A stretch of DNA of 32,442 nucleotides from Actinophytocola sp. (GCA_009377395.1 WHUB01000018.1:26716-59157), one strand, 5' to 3'; shown: positions 1 through 7,792, counted from the stretch's first letter. The notes: generated from the sequence alone by a model not told the origin. Numbers and translations: made by a program.

Positions 1-326
1 AGGAAGAACCCGCGTGCCTCGCCGGTGCGGTAGGCGATGAACGTGGCGATCGCGACGCCGAAGAACCCGGAGATCGCGGGCTGCAGCGTCTCCTTGCGCA
101 CCAGCCGCACGATCGTGATGACGACCGCGCTGCCGAGCGCGCTCCAGATGCCGACGGTCAGGTTCGCCAGCGAGTTCGCGACGACGAACACGATGATCGG
201 GACGGCGGAGTACACCATGCCGGCGATGCCGCCCATTTGCTCGAGCATGGTTCTCTCGTCGAGCTTGCGCCGTGCCGCATCACCGGAATCGGACTCGGCT
301 TGTGCCTCTTCTACTCGGTCGGCCAC
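1..326 (-). CDS. DUF3159 family membrane protein, 3' part cut by window edge
   Basis: This is the N-terminal 108 residues of a leftward gene; the rest lies beyond base 1. A GTG start at 326 gives a charged cytoplasmic head, followed by MLEQMGGIAGMVYSAVPII, a hydrophobic segment, and a second one after a short RLVRKE loop. The stretches GMVYSAVPII, VRKETLQPAISGFFGV and FIAYRTGEA are typical of the DUF3159 family, a group of multi-pass actinobacterial membrane proteins of unknown function (Rv2693c position in M. tuberculosis). An internal ATG at 248 is an alternative start, but the acidic head in the same frame favours GTG 326, which has only a weak GAGAGA ribosome site. It diverges from the hydrolase gene with 56 bp between the starts. 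Family assignment is confident; function is not known. Confidence 0.85.
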   Translation of the reverse strand, partial: MADRVEEAQAESDSGDAARRKLDERTMLEQMGGIAGMVYSAVPIIVFVVANSLANLTVGIWSALGSAVVITIVRLVRKETLQPAISGFFGVAIATFIAYRTGEARGFF

Positions 327-367
327 GCGGTTCTCTCACGTTTCTGTCGCAGGTGCTGCTGCCAGCG

Positions 368-373
368 TAGCGT
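368..373 (+). promoter_or_regulatory. Candidate -10 element for the hydrolase gene
   Basis: TAGCGT fits the actinobacterial TANNNT hexamer and lies nine bases before the first ATG of the hydrolase gene, so the transcript would begin at or next to the start codon. There is no clear -35 element and no Shine-Dalgarno sequence. Confidence 0.35.
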
Positions 374-382
374 CCAGCGACG

Positions 383-1096
383 ATGATGAGCCGCATGCCC
401 ACGCCCACAGCCATTCTCCTTCCGGGCACCGGTTCGGACGAGGTGTTCGTCGCCGCGGCGTTCGAGCGGCCACTGCGAGAGCGGGGGATCCGGCTCGTCG
501 CCCCGCCGCCCGAACCCGGCGAGCACCTGGTGTGTGCCGCGAGCCAGGCGCTCGACGCCGCCGCCCGCGAGGCAGCCGAGCCGGTGCTCGTCGGCGGCAT
601 CTCGCTCGGCGCGCACGTCGCGGCCGCGTGGGCACTGCGCAACCAGCGGCGCTGCGCGGGACTGCTCGCCGCGCTGCCCGCGTGGAACGGCCCGGCCGAC
701 GCGGCGCCCGCCGCGCTCGCGGCCCGATCCTCGGCGCGGCTGGTGCGCGACAACGGGCTGGAGCGGGCGCTGCGACTGGCGACCGACGGCGTCGCGCCGT
801 GGCTCGCCGCCGAGCTCACCAGGGCGTGGCGCCGCTACGGCAGCGGGCTCGCCGACAGTCTCGACGCGGCGGCGGGGCATCCGGCGCCGGAGCTCACCGC
901 GCTGGCCACCCTCGACGTCCCCACCGGCATCGCGGCCTGCACCGATGACGACGTGCACCCGGCCGATGTCGCCTACGACTGGGCGGACGCGCTGCCCATC
1001 GCCACGGTGCGGGAGACGTCGCTGACCGCGATCGGCGCCGACACCTCATGTCTCGGCCGGGCCGCCGTGGCGGCCTACCTGGACGCGGCCGGGTAG
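383..1096 (+). CDS. Alpha/beta hydrolase family protein (Rv2695-like)
   Basis: A 237-residue alanine-rich protein. LLPGTGSDE near residue 12 fits the oxyanion-hole loop after the first beta strand. GGISLGAH near residues 71-78 is a nucleophile elbow of the GxSxG type with Ser74 as the candidate nucleophile. The Asp and His of the triad cannot be placed by eye; an Asp in CTDDDVHPAD and the nearby His are candidates. The protein is short for the fold, suggesting a small or absent cap domain. Starts at 386 and 395 are alternatives, with 383 the farthest upstream. It converges on the DUF3710 gene with three bases between the stop codons and occupies the place of Rv2695 in the conserved order. Substrate unknown. 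Confidence 0.75.
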   Translation: MMSRMPTPTAILLPGTGSDEVFVAAAFERPLRERGIRLVAPPPEPGEHLVCAASQALDAAAREAAEPVLVGGISLGAHVAAAWALRNQRRCAGLLAALPAWNGPADAAPAALAARSSARLVRDNGLERALRLATDGVAPWLAAELTRAWRRYGSGLADSLDAAAGHPAPELTALATLDVPTGIAACTDDDVHPADVAYDWADALPIATVRETSLTAIGADTSCLGRAAVAAYLDAAG

Positions 1097-1099
1097 CGC

Positions 1100-1816
1100 C
1101 TACTCCTGGCTCGCGGCGATGTGATCGGCGATCGCGGGCGGCAGTGTGATCGACAGCGGGTTGCGCACCGGCATCGGGCTCTCGCCCCGGTTGACGATGG
1201 TGCCCCTGACCAGGGCGCGCAGCATCTCGGGCGCGCCTTCGGCGGCCTCCTGCTGCCCCGCCATGACACCGCGCAGCATCCACCGCGGGCCGTCGACGCC
1301 GACGAAGAACAGCGACGTGTCACCCATGCGCACCGACAGCTCGATGCCCCAGACGCCGCGCAGCCGCCGCACCGTCGCGCCGTCGGAGCGCAGCTGCTCG
1401 GCCAGTTCGTTGCTGACCTCGGGCCACAGCTTGCCGCTGCTGCGTGGTGCGGCGTACGCGCTGATGGTGGCCTGCCCGTGCCCGGTGACGACGTGGACGG
1501 CGCGAACGTTCTGCGTCTCCTGGTCCATCTCGACCTGCACCTGCGCGCCCTCCGGCACCGGCACCTGCACCGAGCCGAGGTCTATCCGCGCCACGCTGTC
1601 GTCCGGCGCGTCGTCGATGTCGTAGGGGCCGTCGGTGTCGGCGAACGTCGCGCCCTGCGGCGCAGCACCCTCGTGCTCGCTCGCGGTGTCGTAGCCGTCG
1701 TATTCGGGGAGGTCGTCCTCGACGTAGTCGGCATCGCCCGGTTCCGGCAGCGCGTGGCGCCCCCGTTTGGGCGGCTCACTGCGACGCTTCCGACGAAAAA
1801 TGCCCACTATCCCCAC
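1100..1816 (-). CDS. DUF3710 domain protein (Rv2696c-like)
   Basis: A 238-residue soluble protein. Residues 1-75 are charged and disordered: a basic head (FRRKRRSEPPKRGR) followed by an Asp/Glu/Tyr-rich stretch. The folded part carries IDLGSVQVPVPEGAQVQ, ISAYAAPRSSGKLWPEV and WGIELSVR, which are characteristic of DUF3710. No enzymatic function is established for the family. The start is GTG 1816, but the GGAG sequence lies only two bases before it. A second in-frame GTG at 1807, 11 bases after that GGAG, is a fair alternative. It faces the hydrolase gene tail to tail and lies 57 bp downstream of dut on the same strand, so co-transcription with dut is likely. Confidence 0.88.
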   Translation of the reverse strand: MGIVGIFRRKRRSEPPKRGRHALPEPGDADYVEDDLPEYDGYDTASEHEGAAPQGATFADTDGPYDIDDAPDDSVARIDLGSVQVPVPEGAQVQVEMDQETQNVRAVHVVTGHGQATISAYAAPRSSGKLWPEVSNELAEQLRSDGATVRRLRGVWGIELSVRMGDTSLFFVGVDGPRWMLRGVMAGQQEAAEGAPEMLRALVRGTIVNRGESPMPVRNPLSITLPPAIADHIAASQE

Positions 1817-1873
1817 TTCTCCGTTACTGGCACGCGGTCTGGTCCGCTACCTGGTGTATCACGAGCGCCATCG

Positions 1874-2326
1874 TCACAGCCGGGCGTGGCCGCCGGTCGA
1901 GCCGTAGCCGCCGTCGCCGCGCTCGGAGCCGTCCAGCTCGTCGACCTCGACGAACTCGGCCTGCTCGACACGTTGCACGATCAACTGCGCGATCCGGTCG
2001 CCCCTGACGAGCTTGATCGGCTCCTTCGGATCATGGTTGATCAGACAGACCTTGATCTCACCGCGATAGCCCGCGTCGATCGTGCCGGGCGCGTTGACGA
2101 GCGACAAGCCCGCCCGGGCGGCGAGCCCGGAACGCGGATGCACGAACGCGGCGTAGCCGACCGGCAGCGCGATCGCGATGCCGGTGCCGAGCACCACCCG
2201 CTCCCCCGGCGCGATCACCGCGTCCGTCGTGGTGACCAGATCGGCTCCGGCGTCTCCTGGCTTCGCGTAGCGCGGCAACGGCACCTCGGGGTCGAGCCGC
2301 GACAAGGGGACCTGAACGTCTGCCAC
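1874..2326 (-). CDS. dut: Deoxyuridine 5'-triphosphate nucleotidohydrolase (dUTPase)
   Basis: This 150-residue trimeric dUTPase hydrolyses dUTP to dUMP and pyrophosphate, keeping uracil out of DNA and feeding dTMP synthesis. All five family motifs are present: PGDAGADL (about 23-30), PRSGLAAR (64-71), the uracil-binding hairpin [14 protein letters not shown] (77-90) with the catalytic-type Asp84 and stacking Tyr87, RGDRIAQLI (about 108-116), and the C-terminal lid [12 protein letters not shown], where Tyr replaces the more usual Phe. The length is normal. The start is GTG 2326, with no Shine-Dalgarno sequence. A TAGTCT hexamer ends eight bases before it, so the message is probably leaderless. 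It diverges from the DUF3093 gene across a 25-bp gap. Confidence 0.97.
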   Translation of the reverse strand: MADVQVPLSRLDPEVPLPRYAKPGDAGADLVTTTDAVIAPGERVVLGTGIAIALPVGYAAFVHPRSGLAARAGLSLVNAPGTIDAGYRGEIKVCLINHDPKEPIKLVRGDRIAQLIVQRVEQAEFVEVDELDGSERGDGGYGSTGGHARL

Positions 2327-2334
2327 GGCAGCCG

Positions 2335-2344
2335 AGACTACTCT
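2335..2344. promoter_or_regulatory. Overlapping divergent -10 elements (dut / DUF3093 gene)
   Basis: Within ten bases there are two TANNNT hexamers on opposite strands: TACTCT at 2339-2344 (plus) and TAGTCT at 2340-2335 (minus). They share the central TA. Each is followed by a GTG start codon after seven (plus) or eight (minus) bases, which places transcription starts on the first codon base on both sides. No convincing -35 hexamer is visible on either strand. Confidence 0.7.
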
Positions 2345-2351
2345 GAGGCCC

Positions 2352-2888
2352 GTGGGAGCTTCCTCGGAGTCTCGGGAATCGTCCGTGTCCGCGTCAACGG
2401 CGAAGGCGCGCTACAGCGAGCGGCTGTACGTGACCTGGTGGGGCTGGCTGCTGCCGCTGACCGCGGCGGTGCTGATCGCCGCCGAGGTGCAGATGGTCGC
2501 CGCCGCCATCCCGGTCTGGCTGCCATACGTGATCGCGGTGGCGCTCGCGGCGGGCGTGGTGGTCTCGCTCGGCCGGACGGCGGTGCGCGTCACCACAGCG
2601 TCCGACTCGGACGGCGAGTCCGAGCTGCACGTCGGCGACGCGCACCTGCCGATGCGATATGTCGGCGAGGTCGAGGTGGTCGGCAAGCGGGACAAGCGGA
2701 TCGCGCTCGGGCCGGGGCTCGACCCGGCCGCGTACGTCGTGCACCGGGGCTGGGTCGGCCCGATGGTCCGGGTCGAACTGCTCGATGAGCAGGACCCGAC
2801 GCCGTACTGGCTGTTCAGCACCCGCAAGCCGGAGCGGGTAGCCGAAATCCTCACGTCGGCGTCGGGCCGAGACAGCACGGCGGGGTGA
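2352..2888 (+). CDS. DUF3093 membrane protein (Rv2698-like)
   Basis: A 178-residue protein. After a Ser-rich head of about 20 residues comes [15 protein letters not shown] and two hydrophobic segments (roughly residues 30-48 and 54-70), then a soluble beta-rich domain with [38 protein letters not shown] and KPERVAEIL. This is the usual architecture of DUF3093, whose function is unknown; the C-terminal domain resembles PH-like beta domains only in general appearance. The start is GTG 2352, seven bases after a TACTCT hexamer and without a ribosome-binding site, so it is probably leaderless. Its stop lies inside the left arm of a strong hairpin shared with the convergent DUF4193 gene. Confidence 0.88.
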   Translation: MGASSESRESSVSASTAKARYSERLYVTWWGWLLPLTAAVLIAAEVQMVAAAIPVWLPYVIAVALAAGVVVSLGRTAVRVTTASDSDGESELHVGDAHLPMRYVGEVEVVGKRDKRIALGPGLDPAAYVVHRGWVGPMVRVELLDEQDPTPYWLFSTRKPERVAEILTSASGRDSTAG

Positions 2889-2915
2889 CCGGAGCAGAAC
2901 CCCGTCACCCCGCCG
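2878..2915. terminator. Bidirectional hairpin terminator between DUF3093 and DUF4193 genes
   Basis: Perfect 12-bp arms, CGGCGGGGTGAC at 2878-2889 and its complement at 2904-2915, enclose a 14-nt loop. The left arm contains the stop codon of the DUF3093 gene (2886-2888), and the right arm lies 20 bp beyond the DUF4193 stop. There is no T tract, as is common in actinomycetes. Confidence 0.75.
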
Positions 2916-2934
2916 GACACCGTCGCGTCTGTTC

Positions 2935-3243
2935 TCAGGCGCAGTCCCGGCAGATCATCTTGCCGCCGCTCTCCTCGGCGAGCCTGCTGCGGTGATGCAC
3001 CAGGAAGCACACCGAGCAGGTGAACTCGTCGGCCTGCTTCGGCACCACCTTGACGGTCAGATCCTCGCCGGAGAGGCCGGAGAGGTCAGCACCTGGCAGC
3101 TCGAAGTTCTCGGCCGACGCGTCCTCATCGACGTCGACAACGCCGGACTGTGTCTCGTTCCGTCGCGCCTTCAGCTCCTCCAACGAGTCTTCGGCCAGCT
3201 CGTCGGCCTCACTGCGGCGCGGAGCGTCATAGTCAGTCGCCAT
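2935..3243 (-). CDS. DUF4193 zinc-ribbon protein (Rv2699c-like)
   Basis: A 102-residue protein. The N-terminal 60 residues are acidic and probably disordered. The C-terminal part has Cys76-x2-Cys79 and Cys98-x2-Cys101, with His83 and His84 between them (TCSVCFLVHHR, MICRDCA), a compact zinc ribbon. This matches DUF4193, a small family nearly always found beside dut and DUF3093 in actinobacteria. Its role is unknown; an interaction with RNA polymerase or nucleic acid is conceivable from the fold but is not shown here. ATG 3243 follows GGTGAGGGACC, a good ribosome-binding site. Confidence 0.9.
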   Translation of the reverse strand: MATDYDAPRRSEADELAEDSLEELKARRNETQSGVVDVDEDASAENFELPGADLSGLSGEDLTVKVVPKQADEFTCSVCFLVHHRSRLAEESGGKMICRDCA

Positions 3244-3287
3244 GGTCCCTCACCCCTGCGCTCAGCATCGTTCAATCGGTTACCTGG

Positions 3288-3310
3288 ATACCCAGTGTCA
3301 GACCGGGTAT
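3288..3310. repeat. Inverted repeat upstream of the DUF4193 gene
   Basis: ATACCC at 3288-3293 and GGGTAT at 3305-3310 are separated by 11 bases. The repeat lies 45 bp upstream of the DUF4193 start and could be an operator or simply part of the promoter region; nothing identifies the binding protein. Confidence 0.35.
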
Positions 3311-3579
3311 ACCGTTTTCGCTGGACAACGATCCAGCAGCCAGATTTGTGCCCGAATCGCAAGGGAAATCGTGGATCGGCGGCGGGTGAACGCCTGTACC
3401 TGGTGGATCCCTCCACGCTCCGGAGCCCGCAGAGGGTAGCCCACAGTGGGCGGAGAAACGCAACAACTGACACCGCAGTGATACGCAAGTCACGCCCAGT
3501 TTAATCCGATCGGGTCACAAAGGTGCAAAACCCTCGTCACCTCGGACGTGTCACCTTGCCTCGGCGACTCCCGCCGTGG

Positions 3580-3588
3580 TGCTATTTT
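3580..3588 (+). promoter_or_regulatory. Extended -10 promoter candidate for the Cei gene
   Basis: TGCTATTTT combines an extended -10 (TGN) with a TATTTT hexamer at 3583-3588, an unusually AT-rich spot here. Transcription would start near 3595, giving a leader of roughly 155 nt before the GTG start. The nearest TTGNNN upstream is too far away for a standard spacer, so recognition would rest on the extended -10. Confidence 0.4.
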
Positions 3589-3598
3589 TGCTGAACAG

Positions 3599-3625
3599 CC
3601 GCCGGTGGGTAACGCCTGCCGGCGG
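3599..3625 (+). repeat. GC-rich hairpin in the probable Cei leader
   Basis: CCGCCGG at 3599-3605 and CCGGCGG at 3619-3625 form a 7-bp stem with a 13-nt loop directly after the predicted transcription start. I do not recognise a known riboswitch class. Confidence 0.4.
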
Positions 3626-3678
3626 TGTCATGCGTTGCCCGGCTCCGTCGACCCTCCGTCTGAGCCGGTGGCCCTGGG

Positions 3679-3693
3679 GCGTAAGACTTACGC
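3679..3693. repeat. Perfect palindrome GCGTAAG-A-CTTACGC with an extra half-site
   Basis: Seven-base arms flank one central base. A third copy of the half-site GCGTAAG lies in direct orientation at 3714-3720. The spacing from the arms (35 bases between like half-sites) and the position 58 bp before the Cei start suggest a repressor or activator site. TACGCT at 3689-3694 could itself act as a -10 element, so the palindrome may overlap a second promoter. Confidence 0.45.
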
Positions 3694-3750
3694 TGGTAGC
3701 AGCGGATGCGCGGGCGTAAGGAATGTCGGTTGAACGGAAGGGACAGACAG

Positions 3751-4434
3751 GTGCCGTCGGGATTGTTGCTCTCGAGGCGCAAGTCGCGCCGATATCGGAA
3801 GCATCGTCCCCTGCCTGCTGTGATCTTGATCGCACTTCTCGGCACCGCCTCGTTGTACGTGTGGTTCTCCGTCTTCGAGACCGAGAGCAACATCAACGCG
3901 GCCATCCGCTGCCACCCGGCCCCGACGGAGCCGCCGGGCGTGCAGTACACCTCGGTCAGCCACGGCGCGCTCGACGACGTCGCGCCGATCCCGCCGGACC
4001 AGGTCTCCGTCCAGGTGCTCAACGCGGGCAAGCTGCGCGGCGAGGCCTCGATGACCACGACCGAGCTGCATCAGCTCGGCTTCACCCAGACCGGCGTCCC
4101 GGCGAACGACCCGTCCTACGCGAAGCACGAAGCCGAGTGTCACGGGCAGATCCGCTTCGGCGACAACGGCGCCGCCGCCGCCCGCACGCTGAGCCTGATC
4201 GACTCCTGCCTCGAGCTGGTCAACGACGGCCGCAAGAACGCGACCGTCGATCTCGCGATCGGCACCGAGTTCACCGACGTGATCCCTCGTGAGGAGGCGG
4301 TCGAGGTACTCGACAAGCTCAACGCCTGGTCGGAGCAACACACCGTCCGGGGCAACAGCGAGCTCGCCAGCAACAGCAGCGGACCCCACATCAGCCGCGA
4401 GCTGTTAGAGGACGCCCGGCCGGAAAGCTGCTGA
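3751..4434 (+). CDS. Cell envelope integrity protein Cei-like, LytR_C domain membrane protein
   Basis: A 227-residue single-pass membrane protein. A basic head (SRRKSRRYRKHR) precedes a transmembrane segment at about residues 21-42, then an extracytoplasmic domain with QVSVQVLNAGKLRGEASMTT, ELHQLGFTQTGVP and VDLAIGTEFTDV, the pattern of the LytR C-terminal (LytR_C) fold. Rv2700 (Cei) in M. tuberculosis has the same layout and neighbours and is needed for envelope integrity. Three or four Cys outside the membrane (RCHP, AECHG, DSCLE) could form disulfides. I prefer GTG 3751, preceded by GGAAGGGACAGACAG; an in-frame ATG at 3706 would add a polar extension. It ends eight bases from the suhB stop, facing it. 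Confidence 0.82.
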   Translation: MPSGLLLSRRKSRRYRKHRPLPAVILIALLGTASLYVWFSVFETESNINAAIRCHPAPTEPPGVQYTSVSHGALDDVAPIPPDQVSVQVLNAGKLRGEASMTTTELHQLGFTQTGVPANDPSYAKHEAECHGQIRFGDNGAAAARTLSLIDSCLELVNDGRKNATVDLAIGTEFTDVIPREEAVEVLDKLNAWSEQHTVRGNSELASNSSGPHISRELLEDARPESC

Positions 4435-4442
4435 CCCGGCCG

Positions 4443-5261
4443 TCACACCGAGCCCGCGTCGCAGTCGAGCAGCGCCGCCCGCAACGGCGCCGCGATCGCC
4501 GGTGACGCCGCCATGATGGCGTCTTCCCCCAGCTCCGGGTCGCTGCCCGGCAACGAGACAGTGGCACCCGCCTCGGCTGCGATGAGCGCGCCTGCCGCCC
4601 AGTCCCATCGCGACAGGCCGTGCTCGAAGTACGCGTCGACCCAGCCGGTGGCGACCGCGCACAGGTCGAGTGCCGACGAGCCGCCGCGCCGGATGTCGCG
4701 CACCCGGCCCAGCATCGACGTCATCAGCCGCGCCTGTCGCTGCCTGCGGTCGGACCGGTAGGCGAACCCGGTGGCGAGCAGCGTCTGATCGAGGCTCGCC
4801 GGGCTGCCCACCCGCACCGGGCTGCCGTCGAGCCAGGCGCCTTCGCCCCTGGTCGCCGTCCAGCGCCTGCCGCTCACCGGGTCGATGACCGCACCGGCGA
4901 CCGAGACGCCGCCGATCTGCGCGGCCACCGAGACCGAGAACGCCGGGTAGCCGTAGAGGAAGTTCACCGTGCCGTCGATGGGATCGACCACCCAGGTCAC
5001 GGCGTCCTCGGCGGCCTCGCCGGCTGAACCGCCCTCCTCCTCGCCGAGCACGGCGTCGCCGGGACGCAGCTCGGTCAGCCGGGCACGGATCAGCCGCTCC
5101 GACTCCTTGTCGGCGGCGGTCACCACGTCGGTGTCGCTCGACTTGGTTCCCACGGACATCGCGGCGCCGTCTCGCAGCTCGGCGCGGCGCTTCCGCACCA
5201 GGTCGGCTGCCTCGGCGGCGACGCGTTCGGCGATCTCGGTCAGTTTCGGTTCTGCTGTCAC
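4443..5261 (-). CDS. suhB: Inositol monophosphatase family protein
   Basis: A 272-residue Mg2+-dependent phosphatase that removes phosphate from inositol-1-phosphate or a related sugar phosphate; in actinomycetes this supplies inositol for phosphatidylinositol lipids and mycothiol. Metal-binding motifs are complete: GEEEGG (73-78) with Glu75, [12 protein letters not shown] (90-101) with Asp93 and Asp96, and WDWAAG with Asp220. The length is typical. Start GTG 5261 follows GGATGGCGAT. It converges on the Cei gene and diverges from ppgK, the same arrangement as Rv2701c. The name suhB follows the mycobacterial usage. FBPase or histidinol-phosphatase activity, known in sister proteins, cannot be excluded from sequence. 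Confidence 0.92.
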   Translation of the reverse strand: MTAEPKLTEIAERVAAEAADLVRKRRAELRDGAAMSVGTKSSDTDVVTAADKESERLIRARLTELRPGDAVLGEEEGGSAGEAAEDAVTWVVDPIDGTVNFLYGYPAFSVSVAAQIGGVSVAGAVIDPVSGRRWTATRGEGAWLDGSPVRVGSPASLDQTLLATGFAYRSDRRQRQARLMTSMLGRVRDIRRGGSSALDLCAVATGWVDAYFEHGLSRWDWAAGALIAAEAGATVSLPGSDPELGEDAIMAASPAIAAPLRAALLDCDAGSV

Positions 5262-5350
5262 ATCGCCATCCGACCACAGGTTCGCCGCAACTCGCCGCCG
5301 GGAACCTCTAAAGTCACAGCATCGCTTACCAAGAAGACCGAAAGTAAGAC

Positions 5351-5379
5351 GACTGGCACACTCGTTTGACCAGCCAGTC
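5351..5379. repeat. Inverted repeat in the suhB-ppgK gap
   Basis: GACTGGC at 5351-5357 and GCCAGTC at 5373-5379 are separated by 15 bases that include TTGACC (5366-5371), a possible -35 element reading toward ppgK. A regulator binding both arms would cover it. No convincing -10 is found at the right distance, so the promoter itself is uncertain. Confidence 0.35.
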
Positions 5380-5421
5380 AGGCTTGCTGCCGGTCGGATT
5401 GGTATCTATCGGCACTGTGGC

Positions 5422-6207
5422 ATGACAGATGAAGGGACCTCAGCCCAGATGACCTCCCTCGGCTTTGGCATCGACATCGGCGGCAGCGGCATCAAAGGCG
5501 CGCTCGTCGACCTCACAACCGGCACCCTCGCCGGTGACCGGATCCGCATCCCCACTCCCCAGCCGTCGACGCCGGACGCCGTCGCCGATGTGGTCGCCGA
5601 GCTGGTCGAGACCTTCGACTGGGCAGGGCCCGTGGGGGTCGCCCTGCCCAGCGTGGTCAAGCAGGGCGTCACCCAGACCGCGGCCAACGTCGACAAGGCG
5701 TGGATCGGCGCCGACGCCGACGAGCTGTTCGCCAAGCGGCTCGGCCGCGACGTCGAGGACATCGGCGTGCTCAACGACGCGGACGCCGCCGGTATCGCCG
5801 AGGTGCACTACGGCGACGAGCGCGCGGCGAAGGGCGTCGTCGCGTTCCTGACCTTCGGCACCGGGATCGGCAGCGCGCTGTTCGTCGACGGCACGCTGGT
5901 GCCCAACACGGAGCTGGGCCACATCGAGGTCGACGGCGTCGACGGCGAGAAACGCGCGGCCGCGTCCGCGCGGGACAACGAGGATCTGGGCTATCCCGAG
6001 TGGGCCGAGCGGGTGTCCCGCTATCTCACCGTGTTCGAGAATCTGCTGTGGCCGGATCTGATCGTGGTCGGCGGCGGGGTGAGCAAGAAGGCCGGCAAGT
6101 GGGTACCCCTACTGACGGTGCGCACCCCGATCGCCGTGGCCTCGTTGCAGAACCATGCCGGTATCGTGGGTGCCGCCGTCGCGGCGAACAAGGGCCTCGC
6201 ACACTGA
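5422..6207 (+). CDS. ppgK: Polyphosphate glucokinase
   Basis: This 261-residue ROK-fold kinase phosphorylates glucose using inorganic polyphosphate (often also ATP), feeding glycolysis. [17 protein letters not shown] (14-30) is the phosphate-binding loop. [24 protein letters not shown] and [12 protein letters not shown] carry the catalytic and sugar-binding residues. The C-terminal SYPEWA-type helix and [17 protein letters not shown] and PLLTVRTPI segments closely resemble mycobacterial PPGK. It lacks the CxCGxxGCxE zinc site of other ROK proteins, which is normal for this subfamily. ATG 5422 gives the usual length; ATG 5449, with GAAGGG 11 bases before it, is an alternative. Position between suhB and sigA matches Rv2702. 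Confidence 0.95.
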   Translation: MTDEGTSAQMTSLGFGIDIGGSGIKGALVDLTTGTLAGDRIRIPTPQPSTPDAVADVVAELVETFDWAGPVGVALPSVVKQGVTQTAANVDKAWIGADADELFAKRLGRDVEDIGVLNDADAAGIAEVHYGDERAAKGVVAFLTFGTGIGSALFVDGTLVPNTELGHIEVDGVDGEKRAAASARDNEDLGYPEWAERVSRYLTVFENLLWPDLIVVGGGVSKKAGKWVPLLTVRTPIAVASLQNHAGIVGAAVAANKGLAH

Positions 6208-6324
6208 CTCAGAGTGGGCTCACGGCCTGCCGGGAGCCGCATATTTCGGTCCATTCGGGTGAGGGTGAGTCGCCACGATCGGCAGCACCGATGATCGCTT
6301 CGCAGCCGAATCAGGCTTCCTCGT

Positions 6325-6330
6325 TACAAT
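6325..6330 (+). promoter_or_regulatory. Candidate sigA promoter -10 (TACAAT)
   Basis: TACAAT is close to the sigma-70 consensus and stands out in GC-rich DNA. It would start transcription near 6337, leaving a leader of about 110 nt before the sigA start. No good -35 is seen 16-18 bases upstream. Confidence 0.45.
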
Positions 6331-6407
6331 GGAACACGGCCCCCGCTTCCGGCGGACGAAACCGCAGGCAGGAGCCTGACCCCGAAACTCAAAGCAGCTG
6401 AGGTCGT

Positions 6408-6428
6408 TGATCTCGGCGTAGCAGATCA
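6408..6428 (+). repeat. Hairpin just upstream of the sigA ribosome site
   Basis: TGATCT at 6408-6413 pairs with AGATCA at 6423-6428 across a nine-base loop, ending about ten bases before the AAAGGG ribosome site. It may affect translation of the leader or be incidental. Confidence 0.3.
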
Positions 6429-6448
6429 CGAGCTGCGAAAGGGCGTAC

Positions 6449-7792
6449 GTGGCAGCCGCAAACACTGCAACCCGGCAAGGGTCAAAGGCAGGGAAGACAG
6501 AGCGCGCCGACAAGACGACCGACGCGGCCGACGCGCCGTCGGACGTGCCAGACGCTGAGTCGGTGGAGAAGGCGACCAAGGGCCGTAAGAGCGGCGCGAA
6601 AGCGGCAGGCAAGAAGACGCGCGGCAAGCAGGCCGGCACGGTCGCCGACGCCGCCGAGGTTCTCGAGGCCGCCGCCGAGGAGAAGGAGTCCCCCGACCTC
6701 GCCGATCTCGAAGCGGTCGAGGTCGACGTCGTCGACGCGACGGTGACCGAGGAGCTCGAGGAGGTCGCCGAGGCGAAGCCGGTCGGCAAGGCCAAGGCCG
6801 ACGGCGACTTCGTCTGGGACGAGGAGGAGTCCGAGGCGCTGCGGCAGGCGCGCAAGGACGCCGAGCTGACCGCGTCGGCCGACTCGGTCCGCGCCTACCT
6901 CAAGCAGATCGGCAAGGTCGCGCTGCTCAACGCGGCCGAGGAGGTCGACCTCGCCAAGCGCATCGAGGCGGGGCTCTACGCCTCGGAGCGGCTGCGGCTC
7001 GCCGAGGAGGAGGGCGAGAAGCTCGCCACGCAGATGCGCCGTGACCTGCGCTGGATCGTGCGTGACGGCGAACGCGCCAAGAACCACCTGCTGGAAGCGA
7101 ACCTGCGGCTCGTCGTCTCGCTCGCCAAGCGCTACACCGGGCGCGGCATGGCCTTCCTCGACCTGATCCAGGAGGGCAACCTCGGCCTGATCCGTGCGGT
7201 GGAGAAGTTCGACTACACCAAGGGCTACAAGTTCTCCACCTACGCCACCTGGTGGATCCGGCAGGCCATCACCCGCGCCATGGCCGACCAGGCCCGCACC
7301 ATCCGGATACCGGTGCACATGGTGGAGGTCATCAACAAGCTCGGCCGCATCCAGCGTGAGCTGCTACAGGACCTCGGCCGCGAGCCCACTCCGGAGGAGC
7401 TCGCCAAGGAGATGGACATCTCGCCGGAGAAGGTGCTGGAGATCCAGCAGTACGCCCGCGAGCCGATCTCGCTCGACCAGACCATCGGCGACGAGGGCGA
7501 CTCCCAGCTCGGCGACTTCATCGAGGACTCCGAGGCCGTGGTCGCGGTCGACGCCGTGTCGTTCACGCTGCTGCAGGACCAACTCCAGTCGGTGCTGCAG
7601 ACGCTGTCCGAGCGAGAGGCGGGCGTGGTCCGGCTGCGCTTCGGCCTCACCGACGGCCAGCCGCGCACGCTGGACGAGATCGGTCAGGTCTACGGCGTGA
7701 CCCGAGAGCGGATCCGGCAGATAGAGTCCAAGACGATGTCCAAGTTGCGTCACCCGTCCCGTTCCCAGGTGCTGCGCGACTACCTGGACTGA
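6449..7792 (+). CDS. sigA: RNA polymerase primary sigma factor (SigA/HrdB class)
   Basis: This 447-residue group 1 sigma factor directs RNA polymerase to housekeeping promoters. Residues 1-130 are Ala/Lys/Glu-rich and low in complexity, the variable actinobacterial form of region 1.1. Region 1.2 begins near 142 ([13 protein letters not shown]). Region 2 has [17 protein letters not shown] and [19 protein letters not shown], with the -10 recognition helix in [19 protein letters not shown] around 259. Region 3 follows ([12 protein letters not shown]). Region 4.2 (about 407-447) has [17 protein letters not shown] and the C-terminus [10 protein letters not shown]. Start GTG 6449 follows AAAGGG with five bases of spacing. 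The gene is preceded by ppgK, as in mycobacteria (Rv2702-Rv2703). Confidence 0.98.
   Translation: MAAANTATRQGSKAGKTERADKTTDAADAPSDVPDAESVEKATKGRKSGAKAAGKKTRGKQAGTVADAAEVLEAAAEEKESPDLADLEAVEVDVVDATVTEELEEVAEAKPVGKAKADGDFVWDEEESEALRQARKDAELTASADSVRAYLKQIGKVALLNAAEEVDLAKRIEAGLYASERLRLAEEEGEKLATQMRRDLRWIVRDGERAKNHLLEANLRLVVSLAKRYTGRGMAFLDLIQEGNLGLIRAVEKFDYTKGYKFSTYATWWIRQAITRAMADQARTIRIPVHMVEVINKLGRIQRELLQDLGREPTPEELAKEMDISPEKVLEIQQYAREPISLDQTIGDEGDSQLGDFIEDSEAVVAVDAVSFTLLQDQLQSVLQTLSEREAGVVRLRFGLTDGQPRTLDEIGQVYGVTRERIRQIESKTMSKLRHPSRSQVLRDYLD

Larger units (their letters stand above)
3244..3750. other. Long intergenic region upstream of the DUF4193 and Cei genes
   Basis: About 500 bp with no credible gene. 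Short open frames on both strands lack ribosome sites and recognisable sequence. It holds an inverted repeat near the DUF4193 start, an extended -10 promoter candidate, a GC-rich hairpin and a perfect odd palindrome, each listed separately. The stretch 3490-3550 is comparatively AT-rich for the window and shows no gene. Confidence 0.7.

Noticed and set aside
1121..2788. Rightward 555-codon frame across DUF3710, dut and DUF3093
   Set aside because: It spans three real genes on both strands and contains no domain; dut motifs on the opposite strand are unambiguous.
3706..3750. ATG 3706 as the start of the Cei-like protein
   Set aside because: The added 15 residues are polar, there is no ribosome site before 3706, and GGAAGGG stands before GTG 3751. 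It remains possible.
3595..3750. c-di-AMP (ydaO-type) or other known riboswitch in the Cei leader
   Set aside because: The stem is present, but I could not find the conserved core sequences of any class I know.
4969..5421. ppgK extended upstream to 4969
   Set aside because: The extension is antisense to suhB and unlike any polyphosphate glucokinase; the usual length is obtained from 5422.
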